Assembly (NCBI GenBank): GCA_965227335.1
Contig: CBDDFV010000001.1
Location: forward strand, 806,001 to 870,000
Source: CBDDFV01 sp965227335
GTDB taxonomy: Bacteria > Planctomycetota > Phycisphaerae > Phycisphaerales > SM1A02
Length of the DNA: 64,000 nt
Direction of reading: 5' to 3'
Positions within the stretch are counted from its first letter, which is position 1, and each line of letters begins with the position of its first letter. The notes under the pieces were generated by a model. The model had not been told where the DNA came from and did no database searches. It worked only from the letters and a program-made list of their open reading frames with translations. The translations under genes were made by a program, and so were the position numbers. Shown here piece by piece: positions 25,828 to 35,305 of this stretch.

Positions 25828-27351
25828 ATGATTACGGTTCTGTTGGCCGTCACGGGAGTCATCGCCCCGGTGATGCTCATCGCCGGCTGGCGGGGCCGGC
25901 GGGTCGGGGATGAGCCGCGCTGCCGACGCTGCCGCTACGACCTCTCCGGCCGGTCCGATCCCGACCGCTGCCCCGAGTGCGGGGCGAATCTCACGGAGCC
26001 CCGCGCCGTCGTCGTCGGCCTCCGGCGCCGACGTCCGGCGGTCATATCGATCGGCCTCCTCCTCCTCCTGGCGGGCGGCTCGACGATCGGCGTCCGGTCA
26101 TACGTCGCCAGCCGGAACCTCGACTGGCGATCGTTCGCGCCGGTCAGCGTGCTCGTCTTCATCGGGGAGTGGGGCGATGCGGCCGCCGCGGCGGAACTGA
26201 TGAATCGGACCTCCGTCAACACCGCCGGACCGTTCGGCGAACTCTCCGACACGCAGGGCGATCGTGTGATTCAGATGCTGCTCCGCGTGCAGGGCGACGC
26301 GAGCGTGGCGTGGACGCGAGAGTGGCAGGAACTCGCCGGCGTGTTGTTGCCGATTGATGCGTGGGATCCGGCGGACCTGCGTCGGTTCTACGAACAGGGG
26401 GTTTCGATCGTCATTCAGACGCCGCCTCGCGTCCATGCGGACTCCGAGTTCACCGAATGGAGACGTCGCGCTGGAGGGCGCTCGTGGTCGCCGCGGCCCG
26501 GCGGGTCCCGAACCGATGGCCCGTTGCTCGTCGAGGTCGAGCGGACGGACGTGCAGGTCGACGGAAGAGAAATCCGGTCGTGGAGTTCGTCCACCGCTTC
26601 TTTCCCGGAGGCCGGCCAATCCAGCGGGAGCGGTACGCGGTATCGCGCAGCGCAACTGGTTCCCGACGGCGGTCCGGGCGTCCGGACGGTGACCGTCACC
26701 CGACGGGTTCGTGTTGGCGTTGCGAACGCCGACGGCTGGGGACTCGCGGATCCGCCCCGTGCGGAGTGGACGCGCGAGGATGTCTTCGTGATGGAGATCG
26801 TCCCGAACGACGTCGAGTTGGTCACGGCGGTCCCGGCCGCGGCCTGTCCGAAGCTCCTGGACACGTTGCGGGTCGGTCCCGTGCGATTCCAGGGCGGCGA
26901 GCCGCTGGTTCCCCGTGGTTCGGTCATGATCGACAACGTCGGCATCGAGGCCGGACTTGCGGTCACCGTGAGCGTGCGTTTCGCGGGTCAGACATCCGTC
27001 GTCAACGAGAGTCTCGCGCTCTGGATCGATCCGGGGTCGATCGCAGACGCCCACTCCTGGGGCGTCACCAACAGCGGAAGGTTCTTTTCCGACGACCCCG
27101 ACGCGGCGGCGTTCGCCCGCACGCTGCTCGAGCACGCCGAAGCGGGGGGAACGGTCGATCTCATCCTGACGCCGAATCCTGACGCCGCGCTCCTCGAGCC
27201 CGGTATGACTCAGATGGTCGGCGACACCCTCATCTTTCGCGGCGTTCCCGTTCTGCCCCCGCCGCTCCCCGGCGAATCATCGCCGTACGTCCCCGACGAA
27301 GATCGGATCCGGGCCGAGGTCCTGGAGGACGAGGACGCCCCCGCGCCCTGA
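25828..27351 (+). CDS. Membrane-anchored zinc-ribbon protein
   Basis: A 507-residue protein. A first TM helix (1-20) is followed by a zinc ribbon (CRRCRYDLSGRSDPDRCPECG, residues 32-52), an Arg-rich segment and a second TM (about 70-90). The remaining 400 residues are predicted extracytoplasmic and beta-rich, without recognised motifs. It diverges from the two zinc-ribbon genes on its left across a 216-bp gap. The CxxCxYDLxG...CPECG signature is shared by proteins at 24014 and 24913 and is common in Phycisphaerae. Role unknown. Confidence 0.65.
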   Translation: MITVLLAVTGVIAPVMLIAGWRGRRVGDEPRCRRCRYDLSGRSDPDRCPECGANLTEPRAVVVGLRRRRPAVISIGLLLLLAGGSTIGVRSYVASRNLDWRSFAPVSVLVFIGEWGDAAAAAELMNRTSVNTAGPFGELSDTQGDRVIQMLLRVQGDASVAWTREWQELAGVLLPIDAWDPADLRRFYEQGVSIVIQTPPRVHADSEFTEWRRRAGGRSWSPRPGGSRTDGPLLVEVERTDVQVDGREIRSWSSSTASFPEAGQSSGSGTRYRAAQLVPDGGPGVRTVTVTRRVRVGVANADGWGLADPPRAEWTREDVFVMEIVPNDVELVTAVPAAACPKLLDTLRVGPVRFQGGEPLVPRGSVMIDNVGIEAGLAVTVSVRFAGQTSVVNESLALWIDPGSIADAHSWGVTNSGRFFSDDPDAAAFARTLLEHAEAGGTVDLILTPNPDAALLEPGMTQMVGDTLIFRGVPVLPPPLPGESSPYVPDEDRIRAEVLEDEDAPAP

Positions 27352-27375
27352 TCACGCTTCGGCCGCTCGCTGCGG

Positions 27376-27381
27376 TACACT
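27376..27381 (+). promoter_or_regulatory. -10-like TACACT before ABC permease
   Basis: GGTACACT ends 9 nt upstream of ATG 27391, with no ribosome-binding site between them. Consistent with a leaderless or very short-leader mRNA. Confidence 0.4.
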
Positions 27382-27390
27382 CTCCCCGCC

Positions 27391-29121
27391 ATGCGCGAGA
27401 CCGCCCGCTCCAGCCACCCCGTTCTCCTGTTCAGCCTGCTCGCGGTGCTCGGGCTGACGCTCGTCTATCCCATCGGGCTGACCGTCTGGGGCGGGTTCGA
27501 GAGCGTCGACGGCGGGTTCACGCTCCACCACATCATCGCGATCTTCCGCGACCCCACCCTCCTCGCCGGGCTCGTCAACGCTCTGCTGATCGCGGTGCTG
27601 ACGACGTTCCTCTGCTTCGTGATCGCCCTCCCCCTCGCCGTGCTCAACGCCCGGTGCGAGTTCCCCGGGAAGAAGATCTTCGGCGCCCTTGTCCTCGTCC
27701 CGCTCATCCTCCCGCCATTCGTCGGGGCGATCGGCCTGCACCACCTGCTGGGCCGTGCGGGTTCGATCAACACCGCCCTCCTCGACCTCGGCCTCGTCGG
27801 CGAGCCGATCGACTTCATCGGGCGGGGCGGGCTCTGGGCGATCGTGCTCATCGAGGCCCTGCATCTCTATCCGATCCTCTACCTGAACGCGACCGCCGCT
27901 CTCGCCAACCTCGATCCCGCCCTCGAGGAAGCCGCCGAGAACCTCGGCGCCTCGCGGAGCCGGCGATTCTTCTCGATCGTGCTCCCGCTGATCCGCCCCG
28001 GCCTGTTCGCCGGGGCGACGATCGTCTTCATCTGGTCGTTCACCGAACTCGGCACGCCGCTGATGTTCGACTTTCAGACGGTGACGCCGGTGCAGATCTT
28101 CAACGGGCTGAAGGAGATTGACACCGCCGCGCAACCGTACGCGTTGACCGTCGTCATGCTCACGATGGCGATCGTGATCTACGTCCTCGGGAAGCTCGCG
28201 TTTGGACGCGAGGCGCACGCGATGTACTCGAAGGCGTCGGTGCAGTCGTCGACCGTGAAGCTCGCCCCGGTCCCGGCCCTGCTGGCGACCCTGGCGTTCC
28301 TTGTCGTCACCGCGCTCGCGATCAGTCCCCACCTCGGCGTCGTGCTCACCTCGATCTCGAAGACGGGCTACTGGTACGAATCGATTCTGCCCACCGGCTA
28401 CACCGCGGAGCACTACCTCGGCGCGCTCTCGCACGACCTCGCCGGGGCCTCCATCCGCAACTCGCTCTTCTTCGCCGGATCCGCCGTCGCCATCGACATC
28501 GGGCTCGGACTCCTCATCGCCTACCTCGTCGTCCGCACCCGCACGCCGGGGCGCGGCGTCCTCGACGCCCTCGCCATGCTGCCCCTCGCCGTCCCCGGAC
28601 TCGTCATGGCGTTCGGCTACGTCGCCGTCACCCTCCAGTGGCCCTTCGGCAAGGGACATCCCCTCGAAGGCGTCCTCGACATCATCGGCCCCGAACCCAA
28701 CCCCGCCCCGCTTCTGATCATCGCCTACGCCGTCCGCCGACTGCCCTATGTCGTCCGCGCCGCCGCGGCCGGCCTCCAGCAGACCTCCAGCGAACTCGAG
28801 GAAGCGGCCCAGAACCTCGGCGCGACCAAGACCTACGCCGTGCGCACGATCGTCGTCCCGCTCATCGCGGCGAACCTCATCGCCGGCGGCCTCCTGGCCT
28901 TCAGCTTCGCCATGCTCGAGGTCTCCGACTCCCTGATCCTCGCCCAGCGGGAATCCGACTTCCCCATCACCAAGGCCATCTACATCCTCTTCTACCGCCT
29001 CGGCGACGGCGAGCACATCGCCTCCGCCCTCGGCGTGTGGGGCATGGTGCTGCTGATGGTGACGCTGATCGGGGCGTCCGCCGTGATGGGGCGACGCATG
29101 GGCGCGATTTTCAGAGTCTGA
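27391..29121 (+). CDS. Double-domain ABC transporter permease (iron/FbpB-like)
   Basis: A 576-residue integral membrane protein made of two fused BPD_transp_1 permease domains. Each carries the EAA loop that docks the ATPase (EEAAENLGASRSRRFFSIVLP around residue 180 and EEAAQNLGATKTYAVRTIVVP around 470), and about twelve TM helices are visible. Fused permeases of this length belong to ferric-iron, thiamine or phosphonate-type importers. No substrate-binding protein or ATPase gene is adjacent in the window, so the substrate cannot be assigned from context. Confidence 0.88.
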   Translation: MRETARSSHPVLLFSLLAVLGLTLVYPIGLTVWGGFESVDGGFTLHHIIAIFRDPTLLAGLVNALLIAVLTTFLCFVIALPLAVLNARCEFPGKKIFGALVLVPLILPPFVGAIGLHHLLGRAGSINTALLDLGLVGEPIDFIGRGGLWAIVLIEALHLYPILYLNATAALANLDPALEEAAENLGASRSRRFFSIVLPLIRPGLFAGATIVFIWSFTELGTPLMFDFQTVTPVQIFNGLKEIDTAAQPYALTVVMLTMAIVIYVLGKLAFGREAHAMYSKASVQSSTVKLAPVPALLATLAFLVVTALAISPHLGVVLTSISKTGYWYESILPTGYTAEHYLGALSHDLAGASIRNSLFFAGSAVAIDIGLGLLIAYLVVRTRTPGRGVLDALAMLPLAVPGLVMAFGYVAVTLQWPFGKGHPLEGVLDIIGPEPNPAPLLIIAYAVRRLPYVVRAAAAGLQQTSSELEEAAQNLGATKTYAVRTIVVPLIAANLIAGGLLAFSFAMLEVSDSLILAQRESDFPITKAIYILFYRLGDGEHIASALGVWGMVLLMVTLIGASAVMGRRMGAIFRV

Positions 29122-29189
29122 TTGACGCCCTGCTTGCCCCCGGTCGATTCGGATGTGAGGGTGAAGACACGCCCGCGGAGAGTTGAGAC

Positions 29190-31307
29190 GTGCCGCATCT
29201 CATGAATCGTCACCAGTCCGGGAGTGCTCGGCGGCATCGCTGCGCCGTCCTCGGGGTCCTCGCTGTTCTCGTCCTCGCCGCCGTCGCGACCGCCGCGCCC
29301 AGCAAACGCAACGCCGCGTACTGGCTGGACGAAGCCTTCGCCCGCTACCACACGCTCTCCGAATCGGAGTGGAACACGGTCATCGATTACGCCGGGGCGG
29401 CGGTCGCGCCGCCGCCGGAGCACGTCCGCGCGATGTTGTCGAAGGCCGCCCCCATCCTTCGCGATCTGCGGCGGGCCGCCCGCTGCGACTACTGCGACTT
29501 CGAACTCAATTACGAGGACGGCTTCGAGATGCTGCTGCCGCATCTCGCGCCCGCCCGGCGCGGCGCCCGTCTGATGTACGCCGACGCGATGGCGAAGCTC
29601 GCCGCGGGCGACTCCGCCGGCGCCGCTCGCGGGCTCGCCGACCTCACCCGTCTCGGGGGCCTGTTCCGCGACGACCAGATCCTGATCAGCTCGCTCGTCG
29701 CCCGCGCGATCGACGGCCTGGCCGAACGCGGGGCGAAGATCGGCGTCGCCCGCCGCGCGTTCTCCGCCGCCGACGCCGCCGTTCTCGACCGCGCCCTCGC
29801 CCCGCTCAACCCACGGGATCCGTTCGCGTTCGGTCCGGCGATCGCCACCGAGCGCGAGATGATACGCACATGGCTGCCCGAGAAGTTCGAGGACGGCGCC
29901 TCGATGGCGGACATCATGATGTGGACGGACGACGACGCCGCGTTCCAGCGGATCGACGATCTCAGCGCGGCCGAACTCGATCGGGAATTCACGATCGCCG
30001 ACGAGTACATGACCCGCGCCGCCGACATCCTCGCCATCGATGACGAGAGTGCAGCGAAAGCCGCCGCCCGTGCGCTCGACAAGGACATCGAGGGCCTGCG
30101 GGACGGCATGGAGGAAGGCCTCCTTATCGCCCTGACCATGCCCGCCTATGGCCGCATGGTCGACCTCAAGTTCGATGCGATCCGCAGCATCGAGGCGCGA
30201 CGCGCGCAGCTCGCCGACATCATGCAGCACGGTCCCGACGTCTTCCGGCCGGACAACGCGGCGGCGTACTACCTGCAGGCGATCGCACGACTCGACGGCG
30301 CCGGCGACGACGTCCACGCCGCGCTCTTCGCGCTTGCCGGCGACCCCGCTTCCCCGCCGGACGAACTCGCCGTGCGCACGACGGAGTCCGTTCGGACGGA
30401 TGTGCGCACGCTCATGGAGGCCGGCGCGGCGCTGAGCGAGTGCGATTTCTCGATTGTCGCCGTCGATTCCTCGCCGATCGTGATCCACGCCCATCAGGCC
30501 GGGATGATGCACGCTGCGCGAACGCTCATTGCCGACGCCGTCATCGCCTTCCACCGGGACGACCTCGCCGGCATGGCGGGCCGGCTCACCACCGCCCTGC
30601 AGGCCGCCGCGCATCTCGCCGGCGACGGCATGGTGACGTCGTCGCTCGTCGCCCACGCCGTGTATCGCGACGTCGACGCCTGTCTCGCCGCGGTCGCGTT
30701 TGATCCGGAGACGATCGACCCGCTGACCCGCACCGCGTTCTTTCGCGCGGCGAACGCCATCGAGCGCGAGGATGTCTTCCGCTACAACGCCGCCCTCGAC
30801 GTCCTCCGTCGCACCGTCTCCTACCGAATCGCGCCTTCGGACGCGAAGCCGACCATGTTCGGTCGCGCCGCCCACCACCGGTCGATCATGGCGCTTGATC
30901 CGGATGAAATCGTCGCCGTCGCGTTGCTCCTGCACGCCGATCCCGAGCAGCAGATCGGCGGCACGCCCGCCGCGCACCTCGCGTGGCTGACCGGCGTGCT
31001 CGACATCGAGGCGTTGCAGGCGCGGCTGACGCGCGCCGCGGAGCAGCGGGCTGCCCTCGACGGGAAAGTCCGCGCGACCATGACGCTGCCCGACCCGGCC
31101 CCGAAGCCCGATCCGGTCAATCCACCCACGATCGAGGACCTCGACCCGCCCAGGGTCGACTATGCCGGGACCGTGGACGCCGACGGCCTCTCGATTGCGA
31201 CCCGTCGCGCCGCCGCCGCCCGCGACCTCCAGACGCTCGTCCGACGGCTCCGAGGGCCGGATGACGTCCGGGAATCGCGTCAGTCCGCCGCGCCGCCCGC
31301 CCGCTGA
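29190..31307 (+). CDS. Exported protein of unknown function, internally duplicated (paralogue 1)
   Basis: A 705-residue protein with an N-terminal signal/TM (about 20-35, ending ATAAP). It contains two diverged copies of one helical unit: one around residues 95-230 (CDYCDFELNYED ... RDDQILISSLVARAIDGL) and one around 405-560 (CDFSIVAVDSSP ... GDGMVTSSLVAHAVYRDVD). Both copies then run into a DPFAFG/EREDVF-like stretch. GTG 29190 has GGAG 9 nt upstream; ATG 29202 is an alternative. It is followed by a similar-sized paralogue on the same strand. No enzymatic motif is recognised. Confidence 0.72.
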   Translation: MPHLMNRHQSGSARRHRCAVLGVLAVLVLAAVATAAPSKRNAAYWLDEAFARYHTLSESEWNTVIDYAGAAVAPPPEHVRAMLSKAAPILRDLRRAARCDYCDFELNYEDGFEMLLPHLAPARRGARLMYADAMAKLAAGDSAGAARGLADLTRLGGLFRDDQILISSLVARAIDGLAERGAKIGVARRAFSAADAAVLDRALAPLNPRDPFAFGPAIATEREMIRTWLPEKFEDGASMADIMMWTDDDAAFQRIDDLSAAELDREFTIADEYMTRAADILAIDDESAAKAAARALDKDIEGLRDGMEEGLLIALTMPAYGRMVDLKFDAIRSIEARRAQLADIMQHGPDVFRPDNAAAYYLQAIARLDGAGDDVHAALFALAGDPASPPDELAVRTTESVRTDVRTLMEAGAALSECDFSIVAVDSSPIVIHAHQAGMMHAARTLIADAVIAFHRDDLAGMAGRLTTALQAAAHLAGDGMVTSSLVAHAVYRDVDACLAAVAFDPETIDPLTRTAFFRAANAIEREDVFRYNAALDVLRRTVSYRIAPSDAKPTMFGRAAHHRSIMALDPDEIVAVALLLHADPEQQIGGTPAAHLAWLTGVLDIEALQARLTRAAEQRAALDGKVRATMTLPDPAPKPDPVNPPTIEDLDPPRVDYAGTVDADGLSIATRRAAAARDLQTLVRRLRGPDDVRESRQSAAPPAR

Positions 31308-31453
31308 CCCGCCTGTCTCTCCTGATCCCTCCCCTCGACGCTCGCGACGCGGTCCGGAGCGTCGTGATCGCACGGTCCCGCCGATAGAGGAAACAATCGG
31401 CCGGGTCGTGCGTTCGTATACTGGACACGCCCGGCTTCCAGGAGGGAGCGTGG

Positions 31454-33565
31454 ATGAGGTCGATGATGACCGGACAGTTTGCCCGCGGCCGCCGAACTGG
31501 GGCCGCCTTCGCCAGGGCGCCCTGGGCTCGACTGGCGATCGGTCTCGCGGTGGTGCTCGTCTCCGCGTCGAGCCCCGTCCGGGCCCAGCCCGGTCCCGTG
31601 ACGGCCGACTCCCCGAACGCGATGGACGGCTATCGCGACGCCCTCCGCATCCTCGACGGCCTCGACCCGGAGGGTCAGGCCGCGCTCGCCGCCGTCCGGA
31701 CGGGTCGCGCGACGCTTGCGGAACGCCGACGCGTCATGGCCGCCCTCGCCCCGATCGCAACCATCCTCTCTGACCAGGCCGATGTCGCGCTGTTCGATTC
31801 CGGCGTCGACGTCACCCGCGGCTATCTCGCCCCGCTCGACCATCTCGATCCGCTCGGTCGCCTCGCCGATCTCATCGCGCTCGACGCCCGTCTGCACCTC
31901 GACGCCGGACGATCGTCCGACGCGGCGGACCGTGTGGCGGCGCTCTTCCGGCTCAGCGAACATCTCACCCGCGACAGCCTGCTCGCGAGCAGCGGGGCGG
32001 CGGGCGTGATCTTCGCCCGTGCGGATGGACTCACGCGGACGGCGATCGATCGCGGCATGCTCGCGTCGGACGAAGCGGTGCGTCTCGCCGAAGCCGCGGC
32101 TCCCTTCGATCCGGACGATCCCTTCGGTCGCGTTGAGGCCCTGCGGACCGAACGCGACTTCATGACCGATGCGTTACTGGCGCGATTCGGCGAACACCGC
32201 ACGGCCGCAGCGGCGATTGCGGAGTCCCTCGGCGCGCGCATTCCCGACCAGATCGCGCGGGCGGAGCTGGCGGTGCAGACGCGTGATGAACTGACCAGCG
32301 ATGTTGAGGCAGCGTCCGCCGTGTTCGACGCCGCGCTCGCCGCGTTCGCGATCACCGACCCGGTGCGTCGACGGGAGGAGCTGACGCGGCTGGACCAGGA
32401 GATTCGCGACGGCGACCACGGCGTGGTCGTGCGCTGCTTTGCACCGTCGTTCGAAGCGGTCGACGCCGACATGGAGACCGCCCGTCGACAACTCGTGCAG
32501 TGCCGCGCGTGGCTCACCGCCGTCAGCGCTGATCGCGTCGATCCCGCCGCGCTCGCGAACGCGGCGGAGCCGCTGCTGGCCGCCGCCGCTCTCGCCGTCG
32601 CCCTGCCGGAATCGAACCGGCGCGACTACCGCCTCATCGCCTCGACGCCCGACCAGGCGCCGGGTGAGGAGGCGGCGATGCTGTGGTCCGGCGCGGCGCC
32701 GATCGTGGCGCAGGTCGTCGCCGCCGCGCCCATGATGCGATGTGACTTCGCCGCCGCGGATCCGCAGCGACCGTCCGCCTGTCCGCCCTTCATGCCGGCC
32801 CTGCGGGTCAGCGCGTGGGCGACGCTCGCGGATGCGGTGCGAGCCGCGCACGCCGGCGACAGCGACGCCGCGTCGACTCGACTCAATGCTTGTTTCGCCC
32901 TCGCCCGCAGTCTCGGGGCGGATCCCACCCTGAGCGGATCGCTCGTGGGCCACCAGGTCTTTCTCGACACGGGGGCGGTGGTCGCACGGCTGCTCGACGA
33001 GGGGCTGCTCGGTCCCGACGCCTGTCGCCGCCTCGCGGAGACGCTCGAACTGCTCGCCGACGCCCGCGATCCCTTCGGCTTCCAGCGGGCCGCCCGGTTC
33101 GATCGCGACGCCCTGACGTCCCGCCTGCTCGCCGACGCCGCCGCGACCGGGTTCGCCCCGGATGATCCCGAGCGTCGCGTCGACGCCGTCCGGTCCATCC
33201 TCGCGGGCGCCTCATCCGATCAGTTGTTTGCGCTGATCGCGATGACCGACGTCGCGCCGGAGCCGGGGGTCGCCGATGCGTTCGCGGCGGTCGATGCGCG
33301 CGACTGGCTCGGCGACGTGGTGGACATGTCGCGGGTGGCGGATCTCGCCGCGGTGCGTCGCGAACTGCTCGACGCCGCGCTGGAGATCCGCGCGGTCGCC
33401 GTGCCGGAGCAGACGGCCGGCGAGGTCGGCAAGATCGCGAAACGTCAGCGTTCGGCGTACCGCGACCTCCAGCGTATGGTGCAGGTCGTCGAGACCGCGG
33501 TCGATGCGCACCGCATGGTCAACGGCGAAGCGATCCCGGCGGACGCCGGGCAGGAAGCGCCGTAA
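31454..33565 (+). CDS. Exported protein of unknown function, internally duplicated (paralogue 2)
   Basis: A 703-residue protein with a signal peptide (about 22-44, ending VRAQ). It is organised like its upstream neighbour: a first unit (about 115-250: ARLHLDAGRSSDAADRVAAL ... DSLLASSGAAGVIF ... DPDDPFGRVEALRTERDFM) and a second unit (about 430-590: MRCDFAAADP ... LSGSLVGHQVFLDTG ... ARDPFGFQRAARFDRDAL). AGGAGG lies 7 nt before ATG 31454, and a TATACT hexamer sits at about 31417. The two genes look like a tandem duplication of an already duplicated module. Role unknown. Confidence 0.72.
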   Translation: MRSMMTGQFARGRRTGAAFARAPWARLAIGLAVVLVSASSPVRAQPGPVTADSPNAMDGYRDALRILDGLDPEGQAALAAVRTGRATLAERRRVMAALAPIATILSDQADVALFDSGVDVTRGYLAPLDHLDPLGRLADLIALDARLHLDAGRSSDAADRVAALFRLSEHLTRDSLLASSGAAGVIFARADGLTRTAIDRGMLASDEAVRLAEAAAPFDPDDPFGRVEALRTERDFMTDALLARFGEHRTAAAAIAESLGARIPDQIARAELAVQTRDELTSDVEAASAVFDAALAAFAITDPVRRREELTRLDQEIRDGDHGVVVRCFAPSFEAVDADMETARRQLVQCRAWLTAVSADRVDPAALANAAEPLLAAAALAVALPESNRRDYRLIASTPDQAPGEEAAMLWSGAAPIVAQVVAAAPMMRCDFAAADPQRPSACPPFMPALRVSAWATLADAVRAAHAGDSDAASTRLNACFALARSLGADPTLSGSLVGHQVFLDTGAVVARLLDEGLLGPDACRRLAETLELLADARDPFGFQRAARFDRDALTSRLLADAAATGFAPDDPERRVDAVRSILAGASSDQLFALIAMTDVAPEPGVADAFAAVDARDWLGDVVDMSRVADLAAVRRELLDAALEIRAVAVPEQTAGEVGKIAKRQRSAYRDLQRMVQVVETAVDAHRMVNGEAIPADAGQEAP

Positions 33566-33574
33566 CGCGAGGCG

Positions 33575-33760
33575 TCAGCAGTCGAAACAGCGAATCGTCT
33601 CGAAGATCGCCGGCTCCTGCGCGGGCTGATCGATCGCGTGGTTGATCAGGCATCGCAGCGCCTTCGACACGTCAGGCAGGTCATATCGCGCCGCCATCTT
33701 CTCGAGATACTCGTACTGACTGCGTTTCAGTTCGACGGTGAACGTCTCGTTCTCAGCCAT
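33575..33760 (-). CDS. Small conserved helical protein (ribbon-helix-helix-like)
   Basis: A 61-residue protein: a short strand (ETFTVELKRSQYEYLEKM), then helices ending in ALRCLINHAIDQP and a Cys-containing tail (IFETIRCFDC). The layout resembles a ribbon-helix-helix protein, and I recall similar small proteins with the same CxDC-like ending in other bacteria. That points to a real conserved gene, not a chance frame. Its start at 33760 overlaps the end of the Hcp-like gene by 8 bp, so the two are probably co-translated. DNA binding is possible but not shown. Confidence 0.68.
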   Translation of the reverse strand: MAENETFTVELKRSQYEYLEKMAARYDLPDVSKALRCLINHAIDQPAQEPAIFETIRCFDC

Positions 33761-34301
33761 CGGGGGCGTTCTCCTGCGGACGGACGGGGGCGGCGGCTGC
33801 GGCGGGCGCGACGGGATCGGGAGCGGGCGGACCAACCGGCGGAGCGTTCGGCCCGCGTTCGAGTCGACGCCCGAGCGGCACGCCGATCAGCGGCGTCGCG
33901 GACCACGCGTGATGATAGGTCCATTCGATCGAATCGTACGACAGCACGAGGTACTCGAGGGCCGTCCGGCCGGGATCCGGCTCCGGGCGGAAGTACTCCC
34001 GGACCTCGACGCCCGTGAGTTCGCACGACGTGAGCACGATCTGCGCGCCGTCCCCGCCGCACACCTCGAGTCGCATCGTCGGCGTCGGCCGTCCCGTGTC
34101 GTACCACAACTCCCAGATGGGCGACGTGGAGTCCACCGTCTTCGTGAGTTGGAGGGTCGGTCGGAACCCCTCTCCGGGGGCCAGTTCGCCGAGCGGAACG
34201 GAGGAGCAGGTGTAGTCCAGCACCTCAATCCATTCGAGGTGCTGCGGATGCAGGCTCTCGCCCCGAAGGCCCGCCGCCAGCACAAAGACTTCCACACTCA
34301 T
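33753..34301 (-). CDS. Hcp-family (type VI secretion tube-like) protein
   Basis: A 182-residue protein whose first 140 residues follow the Hcp1 fold pattern: VFVLAAGLRGES (normally IDGIKGES), WIEVLDYTCS, FRPTLQLTKTVDSTSPIWELW (normally KPVDKASP), MRLEVCGGDGAQIVLTSCELTGVEV and a closing YLVLSYDSIEWTYHH, which corresponds to the typical SYxKIEWTYT. A Pro/Ala-rich tail of about 40 residues follows. ATG 34301 has GAGG at 7-nt spacing and is preferred to GTG 34307. No TssB/C, VgrG or ClpV genes are nearby, so it is an orphan Hcp-like protein, possibly with a structural role unrelated to a full type VI system. Confidence 0.82.
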   Translation of the reverse strand: MSVEVFVLAAGLRGESLHPQHLEWIEVLDYTCSSVPLGELAPGEGFRPTLQLTKTVDSTSPIWELWYDTGRPTPTMRLEVCGGDGAQIVLTSCELTGVEVREYFRPEPDPGRTALEYLVLSYDSIEWTYHHAWSATPLIGVPLGRRLERGPNAPPVGPPAPDPVAPAAAAAPVRPQENAPDG

Positions 34302-34458
34302 GACCACGCCTCGCTCCCGGGGGGTCGCGGGTCGGCCCCGTCGTGCCGACCGTCGCCCTCCGACCGATATGGTAGGGCGCCGGGGGTTGATTTCGACGTC
34401 TTTCTTTTTGCCGGACCGACGTCGATGGAAAGGGCGATCGGCCGCGTCACGGCGCTCC

Positions 34459-34464
34459 TACAAT
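34459..34464 (+). promoter_or_regulatory. -10-like TACAAT, 7 nt before start
   Basis: TACAAT ends 7 nt before ATG 34472 with no Shine-Dalgarno between them; another leaderless-type arrangement. Confidence 0.4.
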
Positions 34465-34471
34465 CAATCCG

Positions 34472-35299
34472 ATGGGACGCGACTTCCCCACTCAACGCGC
34501 CCTCGGCTGGCTCGGCCTCGGGGCCCTGCTCGCCGCGATTGCGACCGGACTGCTCATCAAGGGCGCCAATGGTCCCGCGATCGCCGGCGCGATCATCATG
34601 GGCCTGGCCATGGTCATCATCTTCGGGGGCGTCACCATCGTGATCGGGGCCGTCATCGAACGTCGACCCGTCGTCGTCGAAGCGCCTGTCGCCCGCCCCG
34701 TCGCCGCCCCGACCGCCCGCGCGTTCGCCGTCCGCCACGGACTCGGCTACCGACCCGCGGCGGAGACCGCCTTCACCCGGCGTCTGCCCCATCTGCCCGG
34801 CGTCCCCGTCAACGCCACGCTCACCGAGATCATCGAAGGCGAGTATCAGGATCGACGCATCATCGGTCTCCAGGCCGAATGGGCGTTCCACACCGGACAG
34901 TTCAGCGTCCCCATGCGCCGGACCGTCTACCTCGTCGACGCCCCCGAACAATGGCCCACGCTCCGCATCCGACCCCGCTCCGCCAGTCGCGGCGTGGTGC
35001 GCATGCTCAGGCGGGGCCGCGGACTGCATCTCGAGAACGAACGATTCAATCGTCGCTTCGACGTCCAGACCGTCGACGATGAGTTCGCCGTCTGCCTGCT
35101 CAGCCCCGAACTCCAGGCGTTCGTCCTCGAGAAGACCGGCGTCGCCTGGAAGATCGCGGACGGCTTCCTCATGATCGCCTACCCCGGCGCCATGCGGGCC
35201 GACCGTATCCACGCGTCGCTCGACCGACTCCTCCGCTTCCGCGATCTCGTCCCCGAAGAACTCGAATGGTGGGAGCCGCGCGAACGCGCGGCGTGGTGA
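34472..35299 (+). CDS. Two-TM membrane protein of unknown function
   Basis: A 275-residue protein with two adjacent TM helices (about 11-30 and 36-60), followed by a cytoplasmic alpha/beta domain (80-275) carrying TEIIEGEYQDRRIIGLQ, RRTVYLVD and FLMIAYPG. The arrangement of two N-terminal helices and then a soluble beta-rich domain resembles DUF3137-type membrane proteins, but I cannot confirm the family. Transcribed alone. Confidence 0.62.
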   Translation: MGRDFPTQRALGWLGLGALLAAIATGLLIKGANGPAIAGAIIMGLAMVIIFGGVTIVIGAVIERRPVVVEAPVARPVAAPTARAFAVRHGLGYRPAAETAFTRRLPHLPGVPVNATLTEIIEGEYQDRRIIGLQAEWAFHTGQFSVPMRRTVYLVDAPEQWPTLRIRPRSASRGVVRMLRRGRGLHLENERFNRRFDVQTVDDEFAVCLLSPELQAFVLEKTGVAWKIADGFLMIAYPGAMRADRIHASLDRLLRFRDLVPEELEWWEPRERAAW

Positions 35300-35305
35300 T
35301 CGTTC

